Position numbers and translations under genes: made by a program. Source: Actinomycetes bacterium (lineage in GTDB: Bacteria; Actinomycetota; Acidimicrobiia; Acidimicrobiales; RAAP-2). From it: a stretch of DNA of 11,940 nt. Below the pieces are notes generated by a model that did not search any database, was not told where the DNA came from, and saw only the letters and a program-made list of their open reading frames with translations. Location of the stretch: contig JAJYZN010000030.1 of the NCBI GenBank assembly GCA_021799915.1, positions 7,603 through 19,542 of the forward strand. Direction: 5' to 3'. Below are positions 1 to 6,762 of the stretch, in pieces (position 1 is the first letter of the stretch; each line of letters starts with the position of its first letter).

Positions 1-794
1 TCGTCTTCGCCTTCCTCGCCTTGAGGAATCGCCACGGGGTGCGATGGCGCGAATGGGGAGCAGCGATGGGTATGGCCGCCGGGCTTGGGGGTTTTTTGTT
101 CCTCGCCGATCCGTCAGGCGGCTCAGCCACCGAGGCCACGGCCGGTCACTGGATCCTGGCGGCAATCGCCACGACTGTGACCGCTGTGATCTTCGTCCTT
201 TTGGCGGTGACTCGCTTCCGCCGTGGCAAGGAGCCCTCTCCCTCTCGCAAGGCAGCACTCTTGGCGGTCTCCGCTGCAGTTGCCTGGGGATTCGTTGCCG
301 CAGTGATCAAAGAGCTCAGTACCCACATCAGCGCTGGCCCGTCTGCGGTCTTTACCAACTGGTCGCCCTACGTGCTCGTTGCATCGGGGGCGATCGCGGT
401 CTACCTCGCTTCGAACGCCTTTCAGGCCGGGCCACTGGCAGCGTCACAGCCCGGGCTCACGATCGTGGACCCGCTGGTCGCGAGCCTTTTGGGGGTCACG
501 CTCTTCGGTGAGCAGATCCGGCACGGGCCTCTGGAGCTGGCCGGTGAGGCCGTCGCGGTGGTCGTCCTCGTGGCGAGCGTGGTGCTCTTGAGCCGGAGCC
601 CCCTGGTGACCGGCCATCCTGCTCCGGACGGCCGATCCCTCGACCCCGGAGCACCCCGCGAGGCCGTGTCGCTCGATGCCGCGACACCCCCGGCGGGGGA
701 CGCAGCGCCAGCGGGGGACGCGTCGGCCGGCGGCAGGCAGGCAACGTCTTCAGGCAACGATCGCCCGGCGAGCGCGTCGCTCACGGTCCGCTGA
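1..794 (+). CDS. EamA/DMT-family membrane transporter, 3' part (5' end outside the window)
   Basis: The reading frame is open from the first bases of the window (codons from position 3), so the TTG at 21 is probably internal and the N-terminus is missing. Numbering from that TTG, about six hydrophobic segments are visible near residues 12-30, 43-63, 78-97, 114-134, 145-165 and 171-190, with short polar turns. DMT permeases usually have ten helices in about 300 residues, so roughly four helices lie upstream. The late stretch LTIVDPLVASLLGVTLFGEQ matches the C-terminal EamA repeat, where a proline-containing helix precedes a GE motif. The substrate cannot be inferred; the family exports metabolites or amino acids across the inner membrane. 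A hydrophilic Ala/Pro/Gly-rich tail of about 60 residues follows the last helix, which is long for the family; part of it (PAGDA twice) is encoded by an 18-bp direct repeat. The next gene starts one base after the stop, suggesting co-transcription. Confidence 0.75.
   Translation, partial: VFAFLALRNRHGVRWREWGAAMGMAAGLGGFLFLADPSGGSATEATAGHWILAAIATTVTAVIFVLLAVTRFRRGKEPSPSRKAALLAVSAAVAWGFVAAVIKELSTHISAGPSAVFTNWSPYVLVASGAIAVYLASNAFQAGPLAASQPGLTIVDPLVASLLGVTLFGEQIRHGPLELAGEAVAVVVLVASVVLLSRSPLVTGHPAPDGRSLDPGAPREAVSLDAATPPAGDAAPAGDASAGGRQATSSGNDRPASASLTVR
693..721 (+). repeat. 18-bp-period direct repeat inside the permease tail
   Basis: The 11-mer GCGGGGGACGC occurs at 693-703 and again at 711-721. 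Because the period is a multiple of three, it encodes a repeated PAGDA peptide in the hydrophilic tail of the permease. It resembles in style the other GC-rich short repeats of this window. Confidence 0.7.
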
Positions 795-795
795 G

Positions 796-2100
796 ATGGC
801 ATCGACCAGGCCGGCGACGATGTCGCCCCAAGAGGCGGTGGGGTTGCTGCGCTCACGCGACACCGTGGGTTTCGGGCTTGGACCGGCGAACCCGGACGCG
901 TTCCTCACCGCGCTCGGCCATCGTGACGACTGGGAGGATCTCGTGCTGGGCGGAGCCCTCCTGCTCGGGCTGTACGAGGTCCTCGCTCATCCCGGAGTCA
1001 GCTATCGGAGCGGGTTCTACGGTCCGGTCGAGCGCTACTACCTGTCCCAGGGTGCTCGGATCGAGCACGTCCCCGGGGGATTTCGGCAGTTCGGCCCCAT
1101 CCTGGCCCGCTTCGCACCCAGGGTGATGACGGTGCAAGGAGCGCCTCCGCAAGACGGCAGCGTCAACCTCTCTCTCCATTTGGGCGCCACCCGCAACGAG
1201 CTCCTCCGTGCAGGCCGCGACCCTGAACGGCTCCTGGTAGTGGAAGTGAATCCTCGCCTGCCGCGCACCTCCAGCCTACCGCCGGTCTACGAGAACACCC
1301 TCCCGCTCGATGCGATCGACGTCCTGGTCGAGGCCGACGGCGAACCGTTCGTACTTGAGGATCCGCCGGCGAGCGAGACGGACGTTGCGATTGCCGAGCG
1401 CGTGATGTCGTTCGTCTCCCCCGGCTGCACGCTGCAGACCGGGATCGGCAGCCTTCCGAACTTGATCGCCAGCCGCTTGGCCGACGCTCCTGGAGGTGGT
1501 TACGGCATCCACTCCGAGATGTTCACCGACGGGTTGATGCACCTTCACCAGGCTGGGAAGGTGACGAACACCGGCAAGGGAGAGTTCCCGGGTGTGTCCG
1601 TCACGACGTTTGCGCTCGGGTCAGCGGAGCTCTACCGATGGCTCGACGGCAACAACGAGGTGGCATTCCTGCCGGTCGAAGTCGTGAACGACCCCTCCGT
1701 GATCGGAGCGAATGCGAAGTTCGTCTCACTCAATGGAGCGATGTCGGTCGACCTCTACGGACAGATCGTCGCCGACCATATCGGCGGCAAGCAGGTCTCT
1801 GGAGTCGGCGGGCACGAGGATTTCGTGGCGGGGGCTGAGCTCCACTTGGACTCGCGCTCCCTCGTGTGCCTTGCCTCGACCGTGACAGTTGGTGGAGCGA
1901 TCGCGTCACGCATCGTCCCGCAGCTCCCCGCGGGGTCGGTGATCTCGACGCCGCGCCACCATGTCGGGGTGGTGGTGACCGAGCACGGGGTGGCTGACCT
2001 CACCGGACTGACCGTGGGCGAGCGTGCTCGGGCATTGGCCGAGGTGGCGGATCCGAGCTACCGCGAGGAGCTTCGTGCGGCCGCAGCGACCATCGCGTGA
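796..2100 (+). CDS. Acetyl-CoA hydrolase/CoA-transferase family protein
   Basis: This 434-residue protein belongs to the acetyl-CoA hydrolase/transferase family (4-hydroxybutyrate or butyrate:acetate CoA-transferase type). The family moves CoA between carboxylic acids through a glutamyl-CoA intermediate in the cytoplasm. Visible signatures are QTGIGSLP (214-221), GIHSEMFTDG (237-246), whose E241 is the likely catalytic glutamate, SGVGGHEDFVAGA (335-347), and VVTEHGVADLTG (393-404) followed by the usual GERA...ADPSYREEL ending. The family more often has Q-x-D where this protein has HED. The length suits the 430-450-residue subgroup. The ATG at 796 was chosen because the upstream extension (from 676) is Arg-rich, overlaps the permease gene and has no family similarity; ATG 820 is an alternative. 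No clear Shine-Dalgarno is seen, which fits translational coupling to the permease stop at 792-794. The acid substrate is unknown. Confidence 0.88.
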   Translation: MASTRPATMSPQEAVGLLRSRDTVGFGLGPANPDAFLTALGHRDDWEDLVLGGALLLGLYEVLAHPGVSYRSGFYGPVERYYLSQGARIEHVPGGFRQFGPILARFAPRVMTVQGAPPQDGSVNLSLHLGATRNELLRAGRDPERLLVVEVNPRLPRTSSLPPVYENTLPLDAIDVLVEADGEPFVLEDPPASETDVAIAERVMSFVSPGCTLQTGIGSLPNLIASRLADAPGGGYGIHSEMFTDGLMHLHQAGKVTNTGKGEFPGVSVTTFALGSAELYRWLDGNNEVAFLPVEVVNDPSVIGANAKFVSLNGAMSVDLYGQIVADHIGGKQVSGVGGHEDFVAGAELHLDSRSLVCLASTVTVGGAIASRIVPQLPAGSVISTPRHHVGVVVTEHGVADLTGLTVGERARALAEVADPSYREELRAAAATIA

Positions 2101-2208
2101 ACGCCCGTTTACGACCGTCATCTCGCAGCCCTGCACCTCGTGTGCAAAAGGCGGTAGCTGCTCCACCCATGATTGCTATCGCCGACGTTGGCAGAACTCG
2201 GATAACTG

Positions 2209-2307
2209 GGCGATCCGACCCTGCGGGGGCGACCCGACGGAGTAGGCGATCCGACCCTGCGGGGGCGACCCGACGCAGTAGGCGACCCGACAGGCAGGCG
2301 GCCCGAC
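2209..2307 (+). repeat. Tandem repeat array A (36-bp unit, about 18-bp half-units)
   Basis: Two nearly identical 36-bp units lie at 2209-2244 and 2245-2280, differing at one base, followed by degenerate partial copies to 2307. Each unit is built of two related halves. The core GGCGAYCCGAC, or a one-base variant, recurs at 2209, 2228, 2245, 2264, 2281 and 2297, a spacing of 16-19 bp. The array fills most of the 243-bp gap between the CoA-transferase stop and the DoxX-like gene. The rest of that gap (2101-2208) shows no gene and no convincing promoter or terminator. Confidence 0.8.
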
Positions 2308-2343
2308 CCAGCACGGGGTCCGTCGGTAAGGCAGAGTGATGGC

Positions 2344-2808
2344 ATGGGATCACGTCGCTCACACCTGTCGAACGTGCCGGGCCGAGTGGCTGCCGGCACC
2401 TTCATTCTGAATTCGGGGATGGGGAAGTTGCGGGCCGACAAGGACACGGCAGAGCGAGTCCACCAGATGGCGGTGGGCGCGTACCCCATGCTCGATGGCA
2501 TCGAAGCTCGGAAGTTCGTGAAACTGCTCGGGGTCGCCGAGGTCGCTCTCGGTGGCGCCTTGCTGCTCCCGGTGGTGGGAGACGGCGTGGCCGGGGCAGC
2601 TCTGACGGCGTTCGCCGGAGGCCTCTTGGGCCTGTACGCGAAGACGCCGATCCTGCGGATCGAAGGAAGCATCCGACCGAGCCAGCAGGGGACTGCGATC
2701 GCCAAGGATGTCTGGCTGCTCGGGATCGGCTGCTCGCTCATGGTCGACGGGCTGCAGGGGGCACTGGGCCGCAGGGCCCAGGCGCGCGCAGCTCGGCAGG
2801 GCGGCTGA
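2344..2808 (+). CDS. DoxX-like small integral membrane protein
   Basis: This 154-residue protein has a hydrophobic N-terminal segment with the FILNSGMGKL motif, resembling the start of DoxX-like proteins (G-x-x-K after helix 1). Hydrophobic stretches follow near residues 57-78, 79-98 and 118-138, suggesting four helices. DoxX-like proteins are poorly characterised membrane proteins, some linked to redox or thiosulfate metabolism; no specific role can be assigned here. The ATG at 2344 is the first in-frame start after the repeat array. The ribosome-binding site is weak (AAGG about 13 bases upstream), and an out-of-frame ATG lies at 2339. Its stop is only two bases from the stop of the convergent deacylase gene, so there is no room for a separate terminator. 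The family call rests on overall pattern only. Confidence 0.6.
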   Translation: MGSRRSHLSNVPGRVAAGTFILNSGMGKLRADKDTAERVHQMAVGAYPMLDGIEARKFVKLLGVAEVALGGALLLPVVGDGVAGAALTAFAGGLLGLYAKTPILRIEGSIRPSQQGTAIAKDVWLLGIGCSLMVDGLQGALGRRAQARAARQGG

Positions 2809-2810
2809 CG

Positions 2811-4532
2811 CTACGACGAAGTCGCTTGTCCGGTATCCCGGCCGGAACGGAGAAGATCACCGGAGAGCGCTTCGGTCGGCTTGCCGTCGACGACCGTCTC
2901 CACGCCGTTCACGAGCACCCGTACGACGCCTGACGACTCGGCGAACAGCCGCGGTGCGTCGCCCGGGAGGTCGTGGACGAGACGGGCAGGAGCGGACCCG
3001 ATGGTCTCGGGGTCGAAGACGAAGAGGTCGGCCGCCATGCCTTCGGCGATGAACCCTCGCCGGCGCAGACCGAAAAGGGTGGCTGGCTGACCGGTCATCA
3101 TGTGGACGGCGCGCTCGACCGGTACGAGCCGCCGCCGGCGGAGGCAGTCGCCGAGAAACGACGTCGGATAATTCGCCCCGCACATGCGATCGAGGTGGGC
3201 ACCAGCGTCTGATCCTCCCACCATGGCACCTGGGTGCTGCCAGGCCTGGGCCCGGAGTGCCCACGTCGCGTCGTCTTGATCGCTGGGCTTGGGCCACAGC
3301 ACCGTACGGAGGTCGTCTGCGAGGACGATATCGAGCAAGGTGTCGAACGGCTCGGCACCCCGTTCGGCGGCGATCTCGGCGACGTCACGCCACTCGAGCC
3401 CTTGGTTGGCCTCCGAGTAGGTGTCGCCGATCACGTAGTTGCCCCAGCCGGACAGCCGTCGGAAGACCCCGGCCTCTTTGGCATGGGCCAGCTCGTTCAG
3501 TCGTCGGCGGACGTCGGGGTCGCGGAGCCGAGCCATCCGCTCGCGCACCGGCAGCCCCATGACCTCGCCCCAACCAGGGATGAGGAAGAGCGCGCAGTGG
3601 TTGAGGAAGCTCATGTTCATCGGAACGAGGGTCGGCATGGTGAGAGCGACGATTCGCCCGCCCGCTGCCTCCGCCGCGGCAGATGCTTCGAGCTGGCGGG
3701 CCATCTTCTCGGGAGACCGCGAGTCGACCGTGAGCAGGTTCCAGTTGAGCGGCCTGTGGGCCGTGGTGGTCATGGCCACCATGAGGTCGATCTCCTCATC
3801 CGAGAACGTATCGAGGCATCCATCGGTGATGTACTCGAGGGAGGTGCCATCGTGCTCGGCTACCTCCTCGCAGAACGCCAGCATCTCCCGACGGTCGGCA
3901 AAACGAGAGGTGATGGGATTGCCCTCCCCGTCGGAATGCGTGCGCGACTGTGACGAGGAGAACCCCAGGCCGCCACTGGCCAGCGACTCGGCGAGCAGGC
4001 GCCGCATGGACGCGATCTCGTCGTCGGTCGCTACCTCAGATGCTCGTTCGGCGCCCATGACTTTGCGACGAAGGGCGCAGTGCCCCACCAAGAACCCGGC
4101 GTTCACCCCCAGGCGCCCGTCCAGGGAGTCCAGGTACTCCCCGAAACTGGACCACGTCCACGGCACCCCGCTCTCGAGTGCCGCCAGCGGCATCCCCTCC
4201 ACTTTGGCCATCATCCGGCGGATGTAGCCAGCGTCTTCGGCGTTGATGGGAGCGAGCGTGAAGCCGCAGTTGCCGGCGATCACGGTCGTCACGCCGTGGA
4301 GGTTCGACGGCGAGGCAGTCGGGTCCCAGAAGAGCTGCGCGTCGTAGTGGGTGTGAGGATCGATGATCCCCGGCGCCACCATGAGACCGTCGGCGTCGAG
4401 CTCGTTCGCACCGGTCTCGGTCACGTCCCCGACCGACACGACACGGCGGTCGGCGACAGCCACATCCGCCCTGCGACCCGGAGCGCCGGTCCCGTCGAGC
4501 ACCGTCGCGCCGCGGATCACGTAATCGAGCAC
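2811..4532 (-). CDS. N-acyl-D-amino-acid deacylase-like amidohydrolase
   Basis: This 573-residue member of the amidohydrolase superfamily resembles D-aminoacylases, which remove N-acyl groups from D-amino acids with zinc. Motifs in order are PGIIDPHTHYDAQ (54-66, H60 and H62), GVTTVIAGNCGF (80-91, C89), GSDAGAH (439-445, D442) and a C-terminal MAADLFVFDPETI segment returning to the urease-like beta-sandwich. The H60-to-C89 spacing equals that of H67-C96 in Alcaligenes faecalis D-aminoacylase. The two further histidines of that enzyme are not obvious: the corresponding regions read SLEYITDG (231-238) and PLNWNLL (261-267). The true substrate may therefore differ. From memory it resembles mycobacterial proteins annotated as D-amino acid aminohydrolase. 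The start is GTG at 4532, supported by a GGGAGGTG ribosome-binding site (4537-4544). A palindrome lies 44 bp upstream. Confidence 0.87.
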   Translation of the reverse strand: MLDYVIRGATVLDGTGAPGRRADVAVADRRVVSVGDVTETGANELDADGLMVAPGIIDPHTHYDAQLFWDPTASPSNLHGVTTVIAGNCGFTLAPINAEDAGYIRRMMAKVEGMPLAALESGVPWTWSSFGEYLDSLDGRLGVNAGFLVGHCALRRKVMGAERASEVATDDEIASMRRLLAESLASGGLGFSSSQSRTHSDGEGNPITSRFADRREMLAFCEEVAEHDGTSLEYITDGCLDTFSDEEIDLMVAMTTTAHRPLNWNLLTVDSRSPEKMARQLEASAAAEAAGGRIVALTMPTLVPMNMSFLNHCALFLIPGWGEVMGLPVRERMARLRDPDVRRRLNELAHAKEAGVFRRLSGWGNYVIGDTYSEANQGLEWRDVAEIAAERGAEPFDTLLDIVLADDLRTVLWPKPSDQDDATWALRAQAWQHPGAMVGGSDAGAHLDRMCGANYPTSFLGDCLRRRRLVPVERAVHMMTGQPATLFGLRRRGFIAEGMAADLFVFDPETIGSAPARLVHDLPGDAPRLFAESSGVVRVLVNGVETVVDGKPTEALSGDLLRSGRDTGQATSS

Positions 4533-4575
4533 GGGGCACCTCCCTCGCGGCGCACCCGAACGGCTGCCACCCTCA

Positions 4576-4596
4576 AATCTGACACACCGTCAGCTT
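4576..4596 (-). promoter_or_regulatory. 21-bp palindromic operator candidate upstream of the deacylase
   Basis: On the + strand the left arm AATCTGAC (4576-4583) and right arm GTCAGCTT (4589-4596) are inverted copies with 7 of 8 positions matching, separated by ACACC. The size and symmetry are typical of a TetR-type operator. On the deacylase strand a TANNNT element (TAAGCT, 4592-4597) overlaps the outer arm, so a bound repressor could block the promoter. No regulator gene is in the window. Confidence 0.5.
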
Positions 4597-4609
4597 ATGC
4601 GACGGCCGG

Positions 4610-5143
4610 TCATCCCGCTGGTCCGGTCGGAGCCGGCGCCAAGCCCAGCTTCCGGTGGTCCCAGCTCACGACCCGGTCGACGTGGAGCTTCACGACGACC
4701 CGCTTGTGCAGCATCGTCTCGACGAAGGGCTTGAGCTCGTCGGTGAACGCACCGTAGTAGCGCTCGAACACGCTGACCCCCAAGGCCCAGATCCGCTCGG
4801 GGTCCTCGACGATCTCGCCGCGGCCGACCAGCTCGACCCCGCGGAGCGTATCGTAGGTGTCGCCGTCCTCGATGAGGCACGTCAGGCGGGGATCGCGCCG
4901 AAGGTTCCGGATCTTCTGCGCCTTCGCCTTGCTCTCGACGGCCAGTGCGCCCTCCAAGAACCCGTACCACATCGCGACGGCGTGGATGCTCCCGTCATGG
5001 TTGATCGTGCACATCGACATCGGTTGCCGCTTCTGGAGGAAGGCATCCACCTCATCGGGGGTCATCTTGATGAGGCTGCGCTGCTTCACGCCATGCCCCA
5101 TCGCCTCGCCCATCACGTGGTGCCCCGTCGCTTCGCCCGTCAC
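4610..5143 (-). CDS. PPOX-class (pyridoxamine 5'-phosphate oxidase-like) FMN/F420-binding protein
   Basis: The predicted protein has 177 residues with a split-barrel fold of the PPOX superfamily, which binds FMN or F420 and carries out varied redox reactions. Recognisable pieces are MTPDEVDAFL (27-36), a beta-strand segment with MCTINHDGSIHAVAMWYGF, the KAQKIRNLRRDPRLTCLIED cofactor/phosphate-binding region, RGVELVGRGEI, and the C-terminal RVVSWDHRKL. This matches the actinobacterial PPOX family proteins rather than true PdxH. Cofactor and substrate are unknown. The start chosen is GTG at 5143 because a strong GGGAGGA lies 5 bases upstream; ATG 5101 and ATG 5065 are alternatives. Upstream of the GTG the frame stays open only by running through non-coding 14-bp repeats. 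It precedes the deacylase by 77 bp on the same strand, but the operator-like palindrome in between suggests separate control. Confidence 0.82.
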   Translation of the reverse strand: MTGEATGHHVMGEAMGHGVKQRSLIKMTPDEVDAFLQKRQPMSMCTINHDGSIHAVAMWYGFLEGALAVESKAKAQKIRNLRRDPRLTCLIEDGDTYDTLRGVELVGRGEIVEDPERIWALGVSVFERYYGAFTDELKPFVETMLHKRVVVKLHVDRVVSWDHRKLGLAPAPTGPAG

Positions 5144-5148
5144 GCCGT

Positions 5149-5155
5149 TCCTCCC
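5149..5155 (-). promoter_or_regulatory. Ribosome-binding site deciding the PPOX start
   Basis: The minus-strand sequence GGGAGGA lies 5 bases before the GTG at 5143. It is the best Shine-Dalgarno match near any candidate start, so it supports a 177-residue product over the longer frame that runs through the repeats. Confidence 0.6.
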
Positions 5156-5164
5156 ATGTAGTCC

Positions 5165-5224
5165 ACCCGGTCTCCCGGACCCGGTCTCCCGGACCCGGCC
5201 TCCCGGACCCGGCCTCCCGGACCC
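5165..5224 (-). repeat. Tandem repeat array B: four 14-bp units, G-quadruplex-prone
   Basis: Units ACCCGG(T/C)CTCCCGG, with position 7 T in two copies and C in two, occupy 5165-5178, 5179-5192, 5193-5206 and 5207-5220, with a partial fifth. Each unit carries two CCC tracts, so the minus strand shows nine GGG tracts separated alternately by 3 and 5 bases. This satisfies the usual G-quadruplex pattern several times over. The array lies just upstream of the PPOX ribosome-binding site, in the strand that would become mRNA if transcription starts beyond it. Confidence 0.85.
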
Positions 5225-5294
5225 GGCCCCGCCGACTTGGCCCCGCCGACTTGGCCCCGCCGACTTGGCCCCGCCGACTTGGCCCCGCCGACCC
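5225..5294 (+). repeat. Tandem repeat array C: five 14-bp units
   Basis: The unit GGCCCCGCCGACTT is perfect at 5225-5238, 5239-5252, 5253-5266 and 5267-5280; a fifth copy at 5281-5294 differs at the last two bases. It directly abuts array B and has the same 14-bp period with a different unit. Because 14 is not a multiple of three, any frame crossing it cycles through all three phases. That argues against a coding role. Confidence 0.88.
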
Positions 5295-5434
5295 GTCTCG
5301 TCCACGATGGGCTCGGCGGCGTGCCGACGCGGCAGCGGCATCGAAGCGTACTCACAGGGAGCCATGGTCACAATGCCCGCCGGCAGAGCCCGCGCAAAAG
5401 TTCACCGTGCAGTCACCAGGATGTCCCACAGCCA
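5295..5434. other. Non-coding remainder of the PPOX/response-regulator gap
   Basis: The gap between the divergent PPOX and response-regulator genes is about 330 bp. Its left part is arrays B and C and its right end holds the putative regulator promoter. In 5295-5434 I see no gene, repeat or convincing regulatory element. Confidence 0.4.
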
Positions 5435-5465
5435 TTGCCGTTCGTTCACTTGGGATCCGTAGCGT
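5435..5465 (+). promoter_or_regulatory. Putative promoter of the response regulator
   Basis: TTGCCG (5435-5440) and TAGCGT (5460-5465, TANNNT form) are separated by 19 bases. Transcription would begin about 7-8 bases downstream, close to the GTG at 5474, which has no Shine-Dalgarno. This suggests a leaderless mRNA. The long spacer weakens the call. Confidence 0.35.
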
Positions 5466-5473
5466 TCTCAAGC

Positions 5474-6226
5474 GTGGTGGACTCATCGAAGGACAGTCCC
5501 CAGCACCCGTCCGTACCGAGCGACAGCGGTCGCCAACGCGACGAGCGCACGCGAGTGCTTGTAGTCGACGACGAGGACTCCTACCGTCAAGCGCTCGCCT
5601 CGGGGCTCGCGCAAGAAGGCTTTGCCGTGGATCTCGCTGCTGACGGCCGCGAGGCGTTGCAGACCTTCCACCGGTCGCGCCCGGACCTGGTGCTGCTCGA
5701 CGTGATGCTGCCGGATCAGTCCGGGGTGGAGGTGTGCCGGCAGATGAGGGCCATCGCCTCCGTACCGATCATCATGGTGACGGCACGGAACGAGGAAGTC
5801 GACGTGGTGGTCGGGCTGGAGCTGGGCGCCGCAGACTACGTTGCGAAACCCTTCCGCCTGCGCGAGCTCGTGGCCCGGATGAGGGCGGTCCTGCGACGCG
5901 GAGGTGATATGCCTTCGCTTCCCGACGAGGTGATCGTGGCCGGGCCATTCCGCCTCGACACGGGGCGCAGGGAGGTGACCGTCCACGGCCGGCAGGTCGA
6001 GGTCTCGCGCAAGGAGTTCGACTTGCTCTGCCTGCTCATGAGCCATGCCGGGCAAGTTGTGACCAGGGAGCTGTGCATCGACCGGCTCTGGTGGGACCAG
6101 GAGCTCAGCGACACGAGGACGTTGGACACCCATGTGAAGAGGCTGCGCCAGAAGCTCGAGCCCGATCCGGCGTACCCGCGCTACTTGGTCACGGTGCGTG
6201 GCGTGGGGTTTCGCTTCGACACCTGA
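5474..6226 (+). CDS. OmpR/PhoB-family two-component response regulator
   Basis: This is a cytoplasmic DNA-binding response regulator. The receiver domain (about 28-143) has the acidic pair D32/D33 in VLVVDDE, phospho-acceptor D76 in LVLLDVMLPD, T103 in VTAR and K125 in AKPF, all intact. The winged-helix DNA-binding domain (about 158-250) has the usual ingredients: VSRKEFDLLCLLM, GQVVTRE, TRTLDTHVKRLRQKLE and VRGVGFRF. It most resembles RegX3/PhoB-like actinobacterial regulators. No histidine kinase lies beside it, so its partner and signal are unknown. The start is uncertain: GTG 5474 (or 5477) gives a 26-residue polar N-terminal extension, while GTG 5555 would begin right at the first beta-strand. 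5474 is preferred because of the promoter-like TAGCGT just upstream. The longer frame back to 5237 runs through the repeats and is not credible. Confidence 0.9.
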   Translation: MVDSSKDSPQHPSVPSDSGRQRDERTRVLVVDDEDSYRQALASGLAQEGFAVDLAADGREALQTFHRSRPDLVLLDVMLPDQSGVEVCRQMRAIASVPIIMVTARNEEVDVVVGLELGAADYVAKPFRLRELVARMRAVLRRGGDMPSLPDEVIVAGPFRLDTGRREVTVHGRQVEVSRKEFDLLCLLMSHAGQVVTRELCIDRLWWDQELSDTRTLDTHVKRLRQKLEPDPAYPRYLVTVRGVGFRFDT

Positions 6227-6282
6227 TCTGCTGCCGCCTGCCTCGAAGCGACCCGGAGCGCATTCGACCGCAAGCTGGCAAC

Positions 6283-6288
6283 TACCAT
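6283..6288 (+). promoter_or_regulatory. Putative -10 element for a leaderless peroxiredoxin transcript
   Basis: TACCAT fits the actinobacterial TANNNT -10 form and is followed after 6 bases by the ATG at 6295. Transcription would begin at or next to the start codon, which fits the lack of a Shine-Dalgarno. No good -35 is seen. Confidence 0.45.
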
Positions 6289-6294
6289 TCGAGC

Positions 6295-6762
6295 ATGCTG
6301 GCAAAAGGGGACACCGCCCCCGACTTCGAGCTGTCCGACGAGAACGGTGTGACGAAGCGGCTGAGTACCCTGCTCGGATCTGGTCCGGTGGTGCTCTTCT
6401 TCTACCCGGGGGCGATGACCTACGGCTGCACCAAGGAGAGCTGCCATTTCAGGGACCTTGCTGCCGAGTTCGGAGCGGCTGGTGCCCAGCGGGTGGGGAT
6501 CAGCGCTGACCGAGTGGACAAGCAGAAGCAGTTCTCGGAGAAGTACTCCTTCGACTTTCCGCTGCTGGCTGACCCCGACTACGCCGTCGCCAACCAATTC
6601 GGCGTGCGCCGCGCCCTGAAGGCACTGGGCAACCGCCGGGTCACGTTCGTGATCGGCACCGACCGCACGGTGCTGGGTGTCATTGTGTCGGAGGTGTCGA
6701 TGCGAGCTCATGCAGATCGCGCTCTGGAGATCCTTGGCGCGGCGAACGCGTCGGCGCCCTGA
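6295..6762 (+). CDS. Peroxiredoxin, BCP/PrxQ type (atypical 2-Cys)
   Basis: The 155-residue protein reduces hydrogen and organic peroxides in the cytoplasm, using thioredoxin-like donors. It begins KGDTAPDFEL, as is standard for the family. The active-site stretch is YPGAMTYGCTKESCHFRD (37-54). P38, T42 and peroxidatic C45 fit the PxxxTxxC pattern, and C50 five residues later is the resolving cysteine of PrxQ enzymes (C-x4-C). R115 in NRRVTFVIG is the likely catalytic arginine. The length is normal (150-160). The ATG at 6295 was chosen because the protein then starts exactly at the family N-terminus; upstream in-frame sequence overlaps the response regulator gene. It lies 68 bp behind that gene with its own promoter-like TACCAT. 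Its stop codon overlaps the start of a relic dehydrogenase frame. Confidence 0.93.
   Translation: MLAKGDTAPDFELSDENGVTKRLSTLLGSGPVVLFFYPGAMTYGCTKESCHFRDLAAEFGAAGAQRVGISADRVDKQKQFSEKYSFDFPLLADPDYAVANQFGVRRALKALGNRRVTFVIGTDRTVLGVIVSEVSMRAHADRALEILGAANASAP

Noticed and set aside
2132..2146. TGCAC/GTGCA hairpin after the CoA-transferase as a terminator
   Set aside because: The stem is only 5 bp and is followed by an A-run rather than a T-run in the gene's direction.
2209..2307. Array A as a CRISPR array
   Set aside because: Units are directly adjacent or duplicated as a whole, with no unique spacers of regular length and no cas genes nearby.
3234..4227. Long open frames antisense to the deacylase gene
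   Set aside because: They are GC-rich shadow frames: no ribosome-binding site, no recognisable domain, and they lie wholly within a well-supported gene.
5143..5371. N-terminal extension of the PPOX protein through the repeats
   Set aside because: The extension is translated 14-bp repeats with no family similarity, and a strong ribosome-binding site supports the later GTG at 5143.
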